DNA of 51,117 nt from an uncultured Pelagibacteraceae bacterium (GCA_902592265.1 CACJDV010000007.1:1-51117), one strand, 5' to 3'. Counted from the first letter of the stretch, positions 34,284 through 44,121 are shown. Notes: generated by a model not told the origin, from the sequence alone. Translations and numbers: made by a program.

Positions 34284-34742
34284 TTATTGAATTGTCTCTG
34301 CAGTTTTGACATCAATAGTAACTTCCGCATCAACCTCGGAGTGCAAAGAAACTTTTACTTTAAACTTTCCCAGAGCCTTAATTTCTTTTAATGGCTGTAT
34401 CATTGATGGTTTGATTTCTATTTTACTTGACTCAAAAATAAGTTTTGAAATCTCAGTTGGTTTAACAGAACCATATAATTCTTTATTTTCAGTGCAAAGT
34501 TTTTTGACACTATATTCTTTTTTGTTTATCTTTTCAGAAATTTTTTTAGCCTCTTGTTTTTTTTCATTATCTTTTTTTGAAAGTTCAGATTTAATTTTTT
34601 CCACTTCTTTTATATTCTCTTTTGAAGCATAAAGAGCTTTTTTATTTGCAATCAAAAAATTTCTCGCAAAGCCTCGTTTAACATCTATCACTTCACCGAT
34701 AGATCCAATTCTTTTTAAGTTTTCTAATAATATTACTTTCAT
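34284..34742 (-). CDS. rplI: 50S ribosomal protein L9
   Basis: A 152-aa protein with the L9 N-terminal signature [20 protein letters not shown] then VKRGFARNFLI, a long lysine/glutamate-rich connecting helix, and the C-terminal domain ending in AEVTIDVKTAETIQ. It binds 23S rRNA at the base of the L1 stalk. Its ATG overlaps the rpsR stop by one base (both at 34742), indicating coupling. Confidence 0.97.
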   Translation of the reverse strand: MKVILLENLKRIGSIGEVIDVKRGFARNFLIANKKALYASKENIKEVEKIKSELSKKDNEKKQEAKKISEKINKKEYSVKKLCTENKELYGSVKPTEISKLIFESSKIEIKPSMIQPLKEIKALGKFKVKVSLHSEVDAEVTIDVKTAETIQ

Positions 34743-35014
34743 TAAATTAGTGCTAGATTTCTTGCTCTCTTTATAGATGCAGAAAGTTCCCTTTGTTTTT
34801 TTTGCGAAACGTTTGTGATTCTTGATGGAAGTATTTTACCATTTTCAGAAACATATTTTTTAAGGAGTTTAATATTTTTATAATCAACCTTTGGAGCTCC
34901 TTTTACGGAGAGCGGGCATGTTTTTTTAAATTTATATTTGTTTGGTTGGAAAATACTTAACTTAGCAAAGTTACTTTGTTTATTTTTTCTATTACCGCTT
35001 TGTTTTTTTGGCAT
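34742..35014 (-). CDS. rpsR: 30S ribosomal protein S18
   Basis: A 90-aa S18. The core [20 protein letters not shown] then [20 protein letters not shown] is diagnostic. A basic N-terminal extension ([15 protein letters not shown]) is a little longer than usual. It pairs with S6 on the small subunit; the two genes are adjacent here (2-base gap), as usual. [13 protein letters not shown] lies just before the core. Confidence 0.97.
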   Translation of the reverse strand: MPKKQSGNRKNKQSNFAKLSIFQPNKYKFKKTCPLSVKGAPKVDYKNIKLLKKYVSENGKILPSRITNVSQKKQRELSASIKRARNLALI

Positions 35015-35016
35015 AA

Positions 35017-35379
35017 TTAATTTTTAATTTTTTCTTTTTTTGGATTTTTTTCAGTTTCTTCTTTTTTTGTAAAATAATTTGTATCTAAGTCAAATTTTTT
35101 AACTTTAACAGTCAGATGTCTAATTAGTTTTTTATCTATCGCTTCATTTTTTTCTAATTGTTCTATAACATTTCCATTTCCTTTAATTTTGAAATGAATA
35201 TAGCTACCTTTTCTATTTTTTTTAATCAAATACGATAAATTGAGTAGACCCCAGTTTTCAGTTTTAATAATTTTTCCCTCATTTTTTTCAATAATCTTAG
35301 AATATTTTTCTGTTAGTTGCTTAAGTTCTGCAGGTGAGGTGTCTTGTCTAGCTATAATTGTATGTTCGTATAAATTCAT
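35017..35379 (-). CDS. rpsF: 30S ribosomal protein S6
   Basis: A 120-aa S6: [20 protein letters not shown] and a middle [20 protein letters not shown] then HFKIKGN are typical, with a lysine/glutamate-rich C-terminal tail ([16 protein letters not shown]). First gene of the long minus-strand ribosomal-dnaB-purF-gsh run. It is divergent from fabD; the 86-base gap holds its likely promoter. Confidence 0.96.
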   Translation of the reverse strand: MNLYEHTIIARQDTSPAELKQLTEKYSKIIEKNEGKIIKTENWGLLNLSYLIKKNRKGSYIHFKIKGNGNVIEQLEKNEAIDKKLIRHLTVKVKKFDLDTNYFTKKEETEKNPKKEKIKN

Positions 35380-35407
35380 ATTTAATCTTTAATAAAAAGT
35401 GAGGATA

Positions 35408-35437
35408 TACTATTATAAACCTTCAATTACAATAGTA
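35408..35437 (-). promoter_or_regulatory. Probable rpsF promoter with inverted repeat
   Basis: A perfect TATAAT -10 box lies on the minus strand at 35417-35412, 33 bases before the rpsF ATG; the -35 region is AT-rich without a clear TTGACA. TACTATT (35408-35414) and AATAGTA (35431-35437) are inverted around it, which could be a regulator site or a coincidence of low GC. Confidence 0.4.
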
Positions 35438-35465
35438 AAAAACCAATAATTAATTTATTTTTTAA

Positions 35466-36392
35466 ATGTTTTCTGTAATTTTTCCAGGTCAAGGTTCACA
35501 AACGGTTGGTATGGGAAAAGAGTTTTTTGAAAAATATGACATAGTAAAAAAATTATTTAGTCAAGCAGATGATGTATTAGATTTTAATATTTCAAAAATG
35601 ATTTTAGAAGGTCCTAAAGAAAATTTGGATTTAACTGCCAATACTCAACCTGCTATATTTTTAGTAAGTTATTCAATTTTTAGAGTGATTAAGGATGAAT
35701 TTAATATCAATTTGAATGAAGCAAAATATTTTGCTGGACATTCATTAGGCGAATATTCTGCTCTATCATGTGCTGGATATTTAGATTTTGAAAAAACAAT
35801 AAAAATTTTAAGAATTAGAGGAAAAGCTATGCAAAACTCTGTTCCAAAAGGAGAGGGTGGAATGTTAGCTGTTCTAGGGGTAAAAATTGGGGATGTTGAA
35901 AAAATATTAAAAGATAATGAAAAAAATTTTAATGCTCAGATTGCTAACGATAATTCTGAGGGTCAAATTGTATTAAGTGGTAAAAACGGAGATTTGGAGT
36001 CTTTAAGTAATTTTTTGAAAAATAATAAAATTAAAAATATAAAACTTCCGGTTAGTGCCCCCTTTCACTGTGAATTAATGACTAAAGCAACAGAGATAAT
36101 GAGAAAAGAGCTAGATAAAGTTGATTTTAAAAAATCAAATAATAAATTGGTTTCTAATGTTACAGCTGATGAAATTTTAGATGTTAAAGATTTAAAGAAT
36201 TTACTAATTAGTCAAATAGAAAAAAGAGTTAGGTGGAGAGAAAGTATAATTAATATGATCAATCATGGAGTTAGTCAATTTATTGAAATAGGTCCGGGAA
36301 AAGTTTTGAGCGGATTAATAAAAAGAATTAATAAAAATGTAAAAACTACTACTATTAACAATCAATCAGATATAGAAAGTTTAAAAATATGA
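35466..36392 (+). CDS. fabD: Malonyl CoA-acyl carrier protein transacylase
   Basis: A 308-aa transacylase that loads malonyl groups onto ACP. The start MFSVIFPGQGSQTVGMGKEF is the family hallmark. The nucleophile is S93 in GHSLGEYSAL, with H201 in SAPFHCEL, and a Gln in the N-terminal FPGQGSQ (oxyanion). First gene of a plus-strand fatty-acid unit; it overlaps fabG by 4 bases (ATGA). Confidence 0.97.
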   Translation: MFSVIFPGQGSQTVGMGKEFFEKYDIVKKLFSQADDVLDFNISKMILEGPKENLDLTANTQPAIFLVSYSIFRVIKDEFNINLNEAKYFAGHSLGEYSALSCAGYLDFEKTIKILRIRGKAMQNSVPKGEGGMLAVLGVKIGDVEKILKDNEKNFNAQIANDNSEGQIVLSGKNGDLESLSNFLKNNKIKNIKLPVSAPFHCELMTKATEIMRKELDKVDFKKSNNKLVSNVTADEILDVKDLKNLLISQIEKRVRWRESIINMINHGVSQFIEIGPGKVLSGLIKRINKNVKTTTINNQSDIESLKI

Positions 36393-37126
36393 ATGATTTA
36401 AAAAATAAAAATATCATTGTCACTGGTGCAACAGGAGGAATAGGGAATTCAATAATAAAGAAACTTGATGAATTTGGTGTTAATATTTTAGCCTCAGGAA
36501 CAAAAACTGAAAAATTAGAAGAATTAAAAAATAAATTTAAAAATATTAAAATTTTAAGATTTGATATTTCCGAAAGCGATAAAGTAGAAAATTTTATTGA
36601 AAATGCCTCGAAGGAACTTGGTGGTGAAATTGATTGCATTGTCAACAACGCAGGTATCACACAAGATAATTTAGCAATTAGAATGAATTTGGATGAATGG
36701 AGAAATGTAATAGAAGTTAATTTAACATCTACATTTTTAATGTGTAAATTTGCAATAAAAAAGATGTTAAAAAATAAAAAAGGAAAAATTATAAATATAA
36801 CCTCAGTAGTGGGGCATACAGGTAATCTTGGTCAGGCAAATTATACTGCTTCAAAAGCTGGAATAATTGCCATGTCTAAAAGTCTTGCGATTGAGTATGC
36901 AAAAAAAAATATTAACGTAAATTGTATATCACCCGGATTTATTAAGACAGCAATGACAGATAAAATTGATGAAAAATTTAAAGATATAATTACTTCCAAG
37001 ATACCCTCTGGTAGGTTAGGTGAACCTGAAGATATAGCTAATGCAGTTCTTTTTTTAGCTTCTAATCAATCAGACTATATTAATGGAGAAACATTACATG
37101 TAAATGGGGGTATGTATATGGCTTGA
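36389..37126 (+). CDS. fabG: 3-oxoacyl-ACP reductase
   Basis: A 245-aa SDR of fatty-acid elongation (NADPH-dependent reduction of 3-oxoacyl-ACP). TGATGGIG (12-19) is the cofactor loop, NNAGI (86-90) follows, S139-Y152-K156 (ITSV, NYTASKAG) is the catalytic triad, and it ends ETLHVNGGMYMA as FabG usually does. Coupled to fabD by a 4-base overlap. Its stop TGA is part of a TTGACA that may serve acpP. Confidence 0.97.
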   Translation: MNDLKNKNIIVTGATGGIGNSIIKKLDEFGVNILASGTKTEKLEELKNKFKNIKILRFDISESDKVENFIENASKELGGEIDCIVNNAGITQDNLAIRMNLDEWRNVIEVNLTSTFLMCKFAIKKMLKNKKGKIINITSVVGHTGNLGQANYTASKAGIIAMSKSLAIEYAKKNINVNCISPGFIKTAMTDKIDEKFKDIITSKIPSGRLGEPEDIANAVLFLASNQSDYINGETLHVNGGMYMA

Positions 37127-37150
37127 CAATCTAAGTAATTAAACTATTAA
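37123..37150 (+). promoter_or_regulatory. Possible internal promoter for acpP
   Basis: A perfect TTGACA (37123-37128) straddles the fabG stop; TATTAA (37145-37150) follows at 16-base spacing, and a TATAAT (37155-37160) is present but at a 26-base spacing. AAGGA precedes the acpP ATG. ACP is needed in far greater amounts than FabD/FabG, so an extra promoter would make sense. Confidence 0.4.
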
Positions 37151-37175
37151 CGATTATAATAATAAAAGGATCAAT

Positions 37176-37415
37176 ATGTCAGATGATGTTTCAAGTAAGG
37201 TAAAAAAAATAGTAGCAGATCACTTAGGAATTGATGAATCTAAAGTTACAGAGGAATCAAGTTTCATTGATGATCTAGGAGCTGATAGCTTAGATACTGT
37301 TGAATTAGTGATGGCTTTTGAGGAGGAATTTGGATCAGAAATTTCTGATAGCGAAGCTGAGAAAATATTAACAGTTGGTGATGCCGTTAAATTTATTGAA
37401 GGCAAAGCTAATTAA
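37176..37415 (+). CDS. acpP: Acyl carrier protein
   Basis: A 79-aa acidic four-helix carrier. The phosphopantetheine attachment site is S38 in [20 protein letters not shown]. Acidic helix II is intact, and the ending [16 protein letters not shown] is typical. It carries acyl chains for fatty-acid, lipid A and lipoate synthesis. Ten bases downstream comes gmk rather than fabF, which is the usual neighbour. Confidence 0.98.
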   Translation: MSDDVSSKVKKIVADHLGIDESKVTEESSFIDDLGADSLDTVELVMAFEEEFGSEISDSEAEKILTVGDAVKFIEGKAN

Positions 37416-37425
37416 TAAATTTTAG

Positions 37426-38058
37426 ATGCCCTCAGTAAATGATGGGATAATGGTTATATTGTCCTCTCCCTCTGGAGCAGGGAAAACGACACTTGTAAAT
37501 TTACTATCAAGAAATGATGATTTTGAAATCTCGATATCTCACACAACTAGGAAACCAAGAGAGGGCGAGACCCCTAATAAAGATTATTATTTTGTAAATG
37601 ATAATGAGTTTAAAAGATTAATAAATAACCAAGAATTTTTGGAATATGCGAAAGTTTTTAATAATTATTACGGAACAACCAGAACACCAATCATAAATAA
37701 TTTAAATAGAGGAAAAAATGTGTTATTTGATATTGATTGGCAAGGTGCTGATCAAATAAAAAATAAAAAGTTGGATTATAAATTAATTACATTTTTTATT
37801 TTACCTCCCAGTAAAAAAATTTTATTTAGTAGACTTTCTAATAGAGACATGAAGGATAAACTTATAGCTGAAGAAAGAATGAAACAATTTGAGAGAGATG
37901 TACTTCATTGGATAAATTATGATTATGTAGTAATTAATGACGATCTTGAAAAATGTTATTTGAAAATAAAAAATTTGATTAACGCAGAAATAAATGATGA
38001 ATCTAAAGATTATGATTTAGATTTTATAAGAAATCACGTGGAAAAATTAACTTCGTAA
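37426..38058 (+). CDS. gmk: Guanylate kinase
   Basis: A 210-aa GMP kinase: Walker [11 protein letters not shown], the GMP-binding [13 protein letters not shown] and KDYYFVND, then [12 protein letters not shown]. It converts GMP to GDP. It follows acpP by 10 bases; in many alphaproteobacteria fabF, mltG and a YicC gene intervene, and none of these is here. The last 12 bases overlap the convergent rsmA gene. Confidence 0.95.
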   Translation: MPSVNDGIMVILSSPSGAGKTTLVNLLSRNDDFEISISHTTRKPREGETPNKDYYFVNDNEFKRLINNQEFLEYAKVFNNYYGTTRTPIINNLNRGKNVLFDIDWQGADQIKNKKLDYKLITFFILPPSKKILFSRLSNRDMKDKLIAEERMKQFERDVLHWINYDYVVINDDLEKCYLKIKNLINAEINDESKDYDLDFIRNHVEKLTS

Positions 38059-38835
38059 AGATTCATACCTTTTGGTTAATTCATAATAAGTTTTAAAATC
38101 TAAATTTTGAGGTCTTAAATTAAGGTCTATTCCCAATTCAGATGCAATATTTTCATTATCATTAAAAAGTTGCTTGAAAGGTTTTTTAATCATTTTTCTT
38201 CGATGCATGAAGAAAATTCTTGTAATTTTTTCAAGATTTTTAGCGTTTTTAAACTTCGTAAAAGTTTTTTTTGGTTCAAAAAATAAAACAGTGCTCTCAA
38301 TTTTTGGTTTTGGTTGAAAACTATTAGGTTTTATATCCATTATCTTTTTTATATTAAGTCTCCAATTGGCTAAAATTGTTAATCTTCCATACTCTTTAGT
38401 ATTAAATTTTGATATTATTCTATCAGCAACTTCTTTTTGAAACATTAGAACCAGACAATTAAACCAAACCTTTTTAGGATTTATATTTAATATCCACTTA
38501 CTTAAGATTTCTGTTGATATGTTATATGGTAAATTACCAAACACTGTCAGAATTTGATTGTTCAAATTATTTTCATCTATTTTTAATACATCTTTATTAA
38601 TAAACTCAATATCTTGGTTAAATTTATCTTTTAGAAGATCAACTAATCTGTCGTCTTTCTCTATTACAGTAATTTTTTTTGGTTTTTTTTTCAAAATTTC
38701 TCTAGTCAAACTTCCTGTTCCGGGTCCAATTTCTAAAATATTTTTATCTTTAATATTTACAATATCTGTTATTTTGCTAATTATATTTTGATCAATAAGA
38801 AAGTTTTGTCCAAGGCTTTTTTTTGCCTTTATCAT
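38047..38835 (-). CDS. rsmA: 16S rRNA (adenine1518/1519-N6) dimethyltransferase
   Basis: A 262-aa Ksg[12 protein letters not shown] at the start, SAM motif [11 protein letters not shown], then FGNLPYNIS (N-L-P-Y catalytic motif IV) and a C-terminal helical domain with MHRRKMIKK. It dimethylates two adenines near the 3' end of 16S rRNA during small-subunit maturation. It shares an ATGA overlap with pdxA and ends the lpt-surA operon. Confidence 0.96.
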   Translation of the reverse strand: MIKAKKSLGQNFLIDQNIISKITDIVNIKDKNILEIGPGTGSLTREILKKKPKKITVIEKDDRLVDLLKDKFNQDIEFINKDVLKIDENNLNNQILTVFGNLPYNISTEILSKWILNINPKKVWFNCLVLMFQKEVADRIISKFNTKEYGRLTILANWRLNIKKIMDIKPNSFQPKPKIESTVLFFEPKKTFTKFKNAKNLEKITRIFFMHRRKMIKKPFKQLFNDNENIASELGIDLNLRPQNLDFKTYYELTKRYESLRS

Positions 38836-39776
38836 CTCTTATCTAAAAAATTAATTGCTTTGATCAAACTTATTGGATTTGACTTATTTTTGCCAACCAT
38901 CATTTCATTAGGCCCATGATCAGGAGTTACTCTTAAAAATGGTAGACCTATTGTTATATTTATCGCATCATATTCGAAAAGTGTTTTAATTGGTGTAAGA
39001 ACTTGATCATGGTACATACCAACTATAACATTAAATTTTTTTCTATTATTTTTTAAAAATATTGTGTCAGATGGGTAAGGGCCACTAACTCGAATATTTT
39101 TCTTTTTAAGGGAATTTATAGCTGGAAGAATAATTCTAGTATCCTCATTAAATTTTGACAAACTTTCACAATGTGGGTTTAAACCAACAACAGCAATTTT
39201 AGGTTTAAACCTTAATTTTTGATTATAAAATCTATTAATAATCATGATTTTTTCGGTAATTAATTTTTTAGTAATTTTTTTTGCAACCATTTTTAATGGA
39301 AGATGGGTTGTTAAAGGAGAAACTGAGAGCTTATTATTATAAATCAACATTGCAAATTTTTTTTCATTAAAACTTTTAGAAATATATTCAGTCATACCAG
39401 GATATTTTCCTTTTAAAGTTTTCGATTTATTTATTGGACCATTAATTAATTTATTGGTTAATCCTCGTTTAATTATATGAAAAGCAACTTTAAAACATTC
39501 ATGAATATAATTTTTTGAATTTGAATTTTTAATGTCAATAAAGTAGATTTTTTTATTTATAATTTTTTCATTTAAGATTTTTTTTAAATCAATTGGCTCA
39601 ATTTTTTTATAAAATTTATATTTTTTGATCTCTTTTTCTAAAATTTTTTTATCACAGATTATGATTAAGGGACTGGTAATTTTTTTTGACTTAATTGACT
39701 TAAAAAAAATTTCAAAAAAAATACTTTTTTTTTCTCCAGGTATAATTAAAATTGGCTTAAAATTCACTAATTTCAC
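38832..39776 (-). CDS. pdxA: 4-hydroxythreonine-4-phosphate dehydrogenase
   Basis: A 314-aa PdxA, for pyridoxal phosphate synthesis (oxidises 4-phosphohydroxy-L-threonine with NAD). GLNPHCESLSKFNEDTRIIL, then GPYPSDTIFL, MYHDQVLTPIKTL and RVTPDHGPNEMMVG carry the metal/substrate-binding residues. The N-terminal third is very lysine- and isoleucine-rich and only weakly conserved; the usual N-terminal GDPAGIG motif is not visible. Placed between surA and rsmA, as in E. coli. It overlaps surA by 20 bases. Confidence 0.9.
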   Translation of the reverse strand: MKLVNFKPILIIPGEKKSIFFEIFFKSIKSKKITSPLIIICDKKILEKEIKKYKFYKKIEPIDLKKILNEKIINKKIYFIDIKNSNSKNYIHECFKVAFHIIKRGLTNKLINGPINKSKTLKGKYPGMTEYISKSFNEKKFAMLIYNNKLSVSPLTTHLPLKMVAKKITKKLITEKIMIINRFYNQKLRFKPKIAVVGLNPHCESLSKFNEDTRIILPAINSLKKKNIRVSGPYPSDTIFLKNNRKKFNVIVGMYHDQVLTPIKTLFEYDAINITIGLPFLRVTPDHGPNEMMVGKNKSNPISLIKAINFLDKR

Positions 39777-40692
39777 TATTAAGTTTAATTTTATTATAAA
39801 AAATATTAGAAAATTTATCTAATTGTTTTGATGTTTCAACAAATATCATTTTATCTAATTCTTTTTTTTTATCTATTTCAATTTCAATCTTTCTAATATC
39901 ATTAATTTTAAAAATGAAATAATTATTATTTATCTTTAAAGGTGGACTATATTCACTAACACCTAAATCTTTTAAACTCTCAATAATTATATCCGATAAA
40001 CTATTTTTTTTTACCCAGCCTATTTTACCACCAACCTTAGAACTTTCAGATATACTATAAAGATTTGCTGTATTTTCAAATCCATTTTTTTTAATACTTT
40101 CTTGTACATTCTCAAACAATTGTTTTAATGAAACATTTGTTGTATTTGTAAAAACTATTTCAGATAAATTATATTCGAGTAAAAATTTTTCTTTGCTTGA
40201 CCTTTCAATTTTGTCAATTAATTCTTTTTTATTAATTTTGACAGTATTTATATACTTACTATATATTAAATTTTTCCACTCATTCTCTATTTCAATTTTT
40301 CTTTTTAATTCCTCAAGTGAAAAGTTGAAAGCATTTAAATAACTCTCTAATTCGCTTTCATTCTGAAGATTTAAATTCTGAATTAGATTATTTAAAACAT
40401 TATTAATTTGGGCGTTTTCTAAATTTAATTTTTTATATTTCTCAATCTCTTTTCTTTTTATAAATTCTTTGATAAGAGATTTTTTTGCGATAATAAGTAA
40501 TTCATCTTTATTTATTTGATTTAGTCTTGGATTTAGAGCTTTTAAATAATTAATTTCCTGTTCAATATCATGAGATGTGATGATTTCATTATCAATTTTC
40601 ATTATTATATTAAGTTGAATTTTTGAATAAGAAAAGTTTATTAATGAAAAAAAAATCAAATTTAAAATGAGTATCCTTTTTAATATAATCAT
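39757..40692 (-). CDS. surA: SurA-like periplasmic chaperone/peptidyl-prolyl isomerase
   Basis: A 311-aa protein with a signal peptide (LILNLIFFSLINFSYS, cleavage near SYS-K). A SurA N-terminal chaperone domain (MKIDNEIITSHDIEQEINYL) is followed by one parvulin-type domain with SKVGGKIGWVKKN and PPLKINNNYFIFKINDI. E. coli SurA has two parvulin domains and 428 residues, so this is a shortened form with a single isomerase domain. It escorts outer-membrane proteins such as LptD, encoded immediately upstream with an ATGA overlap. Confidence 0.88.
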   Translation of the reverse strand: MIILKRILILNLIFFSLINFSYSKIQLNIIMKIDNEIITSHDIEQEINYLKALNPRLNQINKDELLIIAKKSLIKEFIKRKEIEKYKKLNLENAQINNVLNNLIQNLNLQNESELESYLNAFNFSLEELKRKIEIENEWKNLIYSKYINTVKINKKELIDKIERSSKEKFLLEYNLSEIVFTNTTNVSLKQLFENVQESIKKNGFENTANLYSISESSKVGGKIGWVKKNSLSDIIIESLKDLGVSEYSPPLKINNNYFIFKINDIRKIEIEIDKKKELDKMIFVETSKQLDKFSNIFYNKIKLNSEISEF

Positions 40693-43049
40693 TTTAAATT
40701 AGGAGTATTAAAACCACCAAAAGGTAAAATTGTAATTTTAAATAATAAATTTTCTGAAGGTTTTAGTTCTTTGTCACTATAATATTCTTTATTGTATTCA
40801 ATTCCAGCCCTCAAGCAATCGTTTTCATATTGGTAAATAAGATTATAGTATTCTGTAAAACTTTTTTCCTTATTTTCAATTGTCTCAAAAATTAAACTAT
40901 TTTTATCGTTAAATTTATACTTAGTTTCATTTTTCAAATATGAAGATTTCAGATTAGTATTATTCTCATTTAAATACTCAAATCTTGTAGTAAGATTTTT
41001 CAAGTAATATTCAAATCCAAATAGTTCATAGTTTTTATCCTCTAAATTATTCTTAATTGAAAAATCATAATTAAATTTAAAGTTATCATTATGCTTGTAT
41101 TCAAATAACCCAACAAAATCTGACATTTTATCACCTAAATTACTATTCGATGGTAAATCTTTATTTTCTTCAATTCTTAGATTATTTGCAAAACCAAATT
41201 TCATTATTTCATCAAAACTTGATTTATTAATTTTTGTATATTCATATCCATAGGTTGCTGAAATTCCTCCTTCAGTTGATTCGTCTATTCCTAATCTGTT
41301 GAAATCGTAAATATTTTTATAGTTTATTGTTCTATCAGTTGAACTAATATCTTTGGTGAATGGTATACTTAATCTTAAAGAAAGTTTAGGTGTTAAAATA
41401 TTATTAAATTCTCCTATTTCTTTACGCAATGGCAATGTATAGTCAGACTGAAAACTTGGAATTAACAAATTTGTATTTTTATTTTGAAAATTATTCGAGT
41501 TTGTTGCGTCAGAATTTATATTTTTAAGAATTAATTTTTTATCATTTAAAAGTCCGTTATCAAAATATTTTAAATCAGATTGATATTCCAAATTGTTTAT
41601 TAAAACTTTTTCTGTGATATTAGTATTATAATTTTTATAATATCCCTGTGATCTAAAAGTGTAATTATTATTCATAATCTTTGAAAAATTAAAATTGGGG
41701 ATATATTCAAATTTATCACTGTCATTTTTGGTTAAATCTTCATAGACCTCAAGGCTTGTATCAAATGTCAAATTTTCATTGTACATCTTTAGACTTAATG
41801 AATTTGTTAAATTAGATAAGTTATTAATTATCGGGCTTTCTATTTTATTTGATTTTAGATAGGTTTCATCTGTGACTTGCTCTAACTTTATATTTAATTC
41901 TACATTATCAAAATTGTTGGTTTTATAATTTTTGTCATAATTATAAAACAAGTGACTATTCGAATTCTTTTCGCTTGAGAAAAACTGACTAACATCTGCT
42001 ATATGATTAGAGTGTTTATTTTTTTGTCTAAATTCTGATTGTATTAAAAATTTATCATCATTAAAAAATCTTGGTGTTAGTGTTAAATCTATATTTTCAG
42101 CTATTACTAAAAAATAGGGTAAATTAAATGATAAACCCGTTGAACTATTGTCTTGAAATCTAGGTATTAAAAACCCGCTTTGTCTTTTTACAGTTGGATC
42201 AGGATGAAAAAATTTTGGAAAATAAAAAACTTTTTTATCATAAATTTTTAAACTTGCATTTTTATAATTAATAGTTTTTTTTTGTTTATCATGTCGAATT
42301 TCCTCAGCGCTCATTTCCCATGGAGGACATTTATCTCTTCTTTTACAAAAGGTAAAAGTTCCCTTTTCTACAATAGTGTTTCTTTTATTACTGACTAAGC
42401 TCCTACCTTTTAATCTAGGTTCATTTTCCGAATTTTCATCGAGTTTAAAATTCATACTAATATCTTTTGCGATTAATTCTTTTTTGTTTAAATCAAGAAA
42501 AGACAAATCCACTATAAAAGAATTTTTATCCTCATCTTGTGCAACTAAATTATTTAACTTAATTATTTTGTCTTTAGTAGAATATTCAAATCCATCAACT
42601 TTGTAAGTATTGTTAAGGTCATCAAAAATTTCTGAATAGTTCTGGCTTACAATTTTTTGCTCATCTAAGTTATAATTTATCTTACTAGAATTAATAACTA
42701 AATTATTGACACCATCATTTACTACAATATTGTTTTCAAAATTAAGATTAGATTCATTAATTTTGTACTCAATTATTTCAGAGTTAATTTCAAAATTTTT
42801 GTCTATTGATGAAATTTTTCCGTTATTAATTATTAATAAAGATTTATCTTTGAAATATTTTATTTTTTTACCTTTTATTACTATGCCGTCATCTTTAATA
42901 ATCGCTGTCCCATTGTTAGCAATTGTTAAGTTCTCATCGTTTGAAATTTCTATGTCTGTAGCTTTAAAATCTATTTCATTAGAAAAAGATTTGTTGATTA
43001 AAAAAAGCTGAAATAAAATTGTGATAATTATTAAGATCTTATTTTTCAT
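40689..43049 (-). CDS. lptD: LPS-assembly outer-membrane protein LptD
   Basis: A 786-aa protein with a signal peptide (IIITILFQLFLINKSFS). The N-terminal OstA/LptA-like beta-jellyroll repeats (about 30-200) contain the GKKIKYFKDKSLLIINNGKI pattern. A cysteine-bearing CKRRDKCPPWEMSAEEIRHD precedes FFHPDPTVKRQSGFLIPRF, a strong LptD signature, and the C-terminal half is a beta-barrel rich in Asn/Tyr/Phe strands. It inserts LPS into the outer leaflet. Overlaps lptG by 11 bases and surA by 4. Confidence 0.94.
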   Translation of the reverse strand: MKNKILIIITILFQLFLINKSFSNEIDFKATDIEISNDENLTIANNGTAIIKDDGIVIKGKKIKYFKDKSLLIINNGKISSIDKNFEINSEIIEYKINESNLNFENNIVVNDGVNNLVINSSKINYNLDEQKIVSQNYSEIFDDLNNTYKVDGFEYSTKDKIIKLNNLVAQDEDKNSFIVDLSFLDLNKKELIAKDISMNFKLDENSENEPRLKGRSLVSNKRNTIVEKGTFTFCKRRDKCPPWEMSAEEIRHDKQKKTINYKNASLKIYDKKVFYFPKFFHPDPTVKRQSGFLIPRFQDNSSTGLSFNLPYFLVIAENIDLTLTPRFFNDDKFLIQSEFRQKNKHSNHIADVSQFFSSEKNSNSHLFYNYDKNYKTNNFDNVELNIKLEQVTDETYLKSNKIESPIINNLSNLTNSLSLKMYNENLTFDTSLEVYEDLTKNDSDKFEYIPNFNFSKIMNNNYTFRSQGYYKNYNTNITEKVLINNLEYQSDLKYFDNGLLNDKKLILKNINSDATNSNNFQNKNTNLLIPSFQSDYTLPLRKEIGEFNNILTPKLSLRLSIPFTKDISSTDRTINYKNIYDFNRLGIDESTEGGISATYGYEYTKINKSSFDEIMKFGFANNLRIEENKDLPSNSNLGDKMSDFVGLFEYKHNDNFKFNYDFSIKNNLEDKNYELFGFEYYLKNLTTRFEYLNENNTNLKSSYLKNETKYKFNDKNSLIFETIENKEKSFTEYYNLIYQYENDCLRAGIEYNKEYYSDKELKPSENLLFKITILPFGGFNTPNLK

Positions 43050-44121
43050 TTATTCGAATCAAACCTATAGTTGAAACAATACTTAAAAAAATAATTGGGA
43101 AAAATACAGATAAATAAATTGGTATTTTGTTAGTTAATCCAAATATATTAAATATATTGTTTATATAATAAATAATCACAGATAATAATATTCCCAATAA
43201 AACATGGAATATATATGGTTTATCTCTCTTAATATTTAACATTATTATTGAAGAAATAATGACCATAATACTTAGGTAAATTGGCAAAGAAACAATCTTT
43301 AAAAAATGTAAATCTACATCCTGCGAGGAATATCCTAACAACTCATTTTCCTTTTTTAGATCAAATAACTCAATCAAATTTAGTGAGTTAAGATCCCTGA
43401 AAGTTTTGTTTATTTTATCAAAATTAAAATGACTGGATAATTTGATATTTTCCTCAAGTTGAATTTGTTTATTCTCTCTAAAAATAACTGGTTTCTCAAT
43501 AATCCAATCATTTGCAGAAATGTCAGCTTTATTTGATGAAATAACTTCGATAAGATTAAAATTCTTATCAAACTTATTTATAAAAACATCTTTGAGGAAT
43601 TTTTCTTTATTATTTGCAGACGCATTAATTATATAAATTTCATCATCTATTTCGTCTTTTATCCACAATCCATTATCGCTGTAATGTTTAAGATATTTGC
43701 CATCTTCAGAATAAATATTTTTTATATCAAAATAGAAAAATTTTAATTTTGAAGACATGGGATAATATAAAGTAATTATTATAATCCCAAATATAAAAGA
43801 ACAAATTGCAAGTAATTTTATTAAATAAAAATTATCTAAACTATTAACTTTTATTAATTCATTTTCTTTCTTTTTGATAATATCAACAAAAAAAAGTTGA
43901 GTAGATATTAGTACAATAAAAGGAAAAATTTCTAATAGAGTTGTTGGAACATTAAAAAGAGCTATCAAAAATGGCAGATACATTTTTGATTCAGAATCAC
44001 TAAAAAAAGTTATTTCCTCAAATAAAGTTAAAATAAATGTTAAAGAAAAAAAGATTAGTGTAAGTAAAATTATTTTTTTAAAAAATAACTTTATAAAATA
44101 TTTATCAAAAGTTTTTACCAT
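43039..44121 (-). CDS. lptG: LPS export ABC transporter permease LptG
   Basis: A 360-aa YjgP/YjgQ family permease with helices at both ends and a large periplasmic beta-jellyroll between (about 120-270), containing NGLWIKDEIDDEIYIINASA. It partners LptF and the LptB ATPase to push LPS across the periplasm. I assign LptG rather than LptF by position (second, nearest lptD). Starts 7 bases inside lptF. Confidence 0.9.
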   Translation of the reverse strand: MVKTFDKYFIKLFFKKIILLTLIFFSLTFILTLFEEITFFSDSESKMYLPFLIALFNVPTTLLEIFPFIVLISTQLFFVDIIKKKENELIKVNSLDNFYLIKLLAICSFIFGIIIITLYYPMSSKLKFFYFDIKNIYSEDGKYLKHYSDNGLWIKDEIDDEIYIINASANNKEKFLKDVFINKFDKNFNLIEVISSNKADISANDWIIEKPVIFRENKQIQLEENIKLSSHFNFDKINKTFRDLNSLNLIELFDLKKENELLGYSSQDVDLHFLKIVSLPIYLSIMVIISSIIMLNIKRDKPYIFHVLLGILLSVIIYYINNIFNIFGLTNKIPIYLSVFFPIIFLSIVSTIGLIRINEK

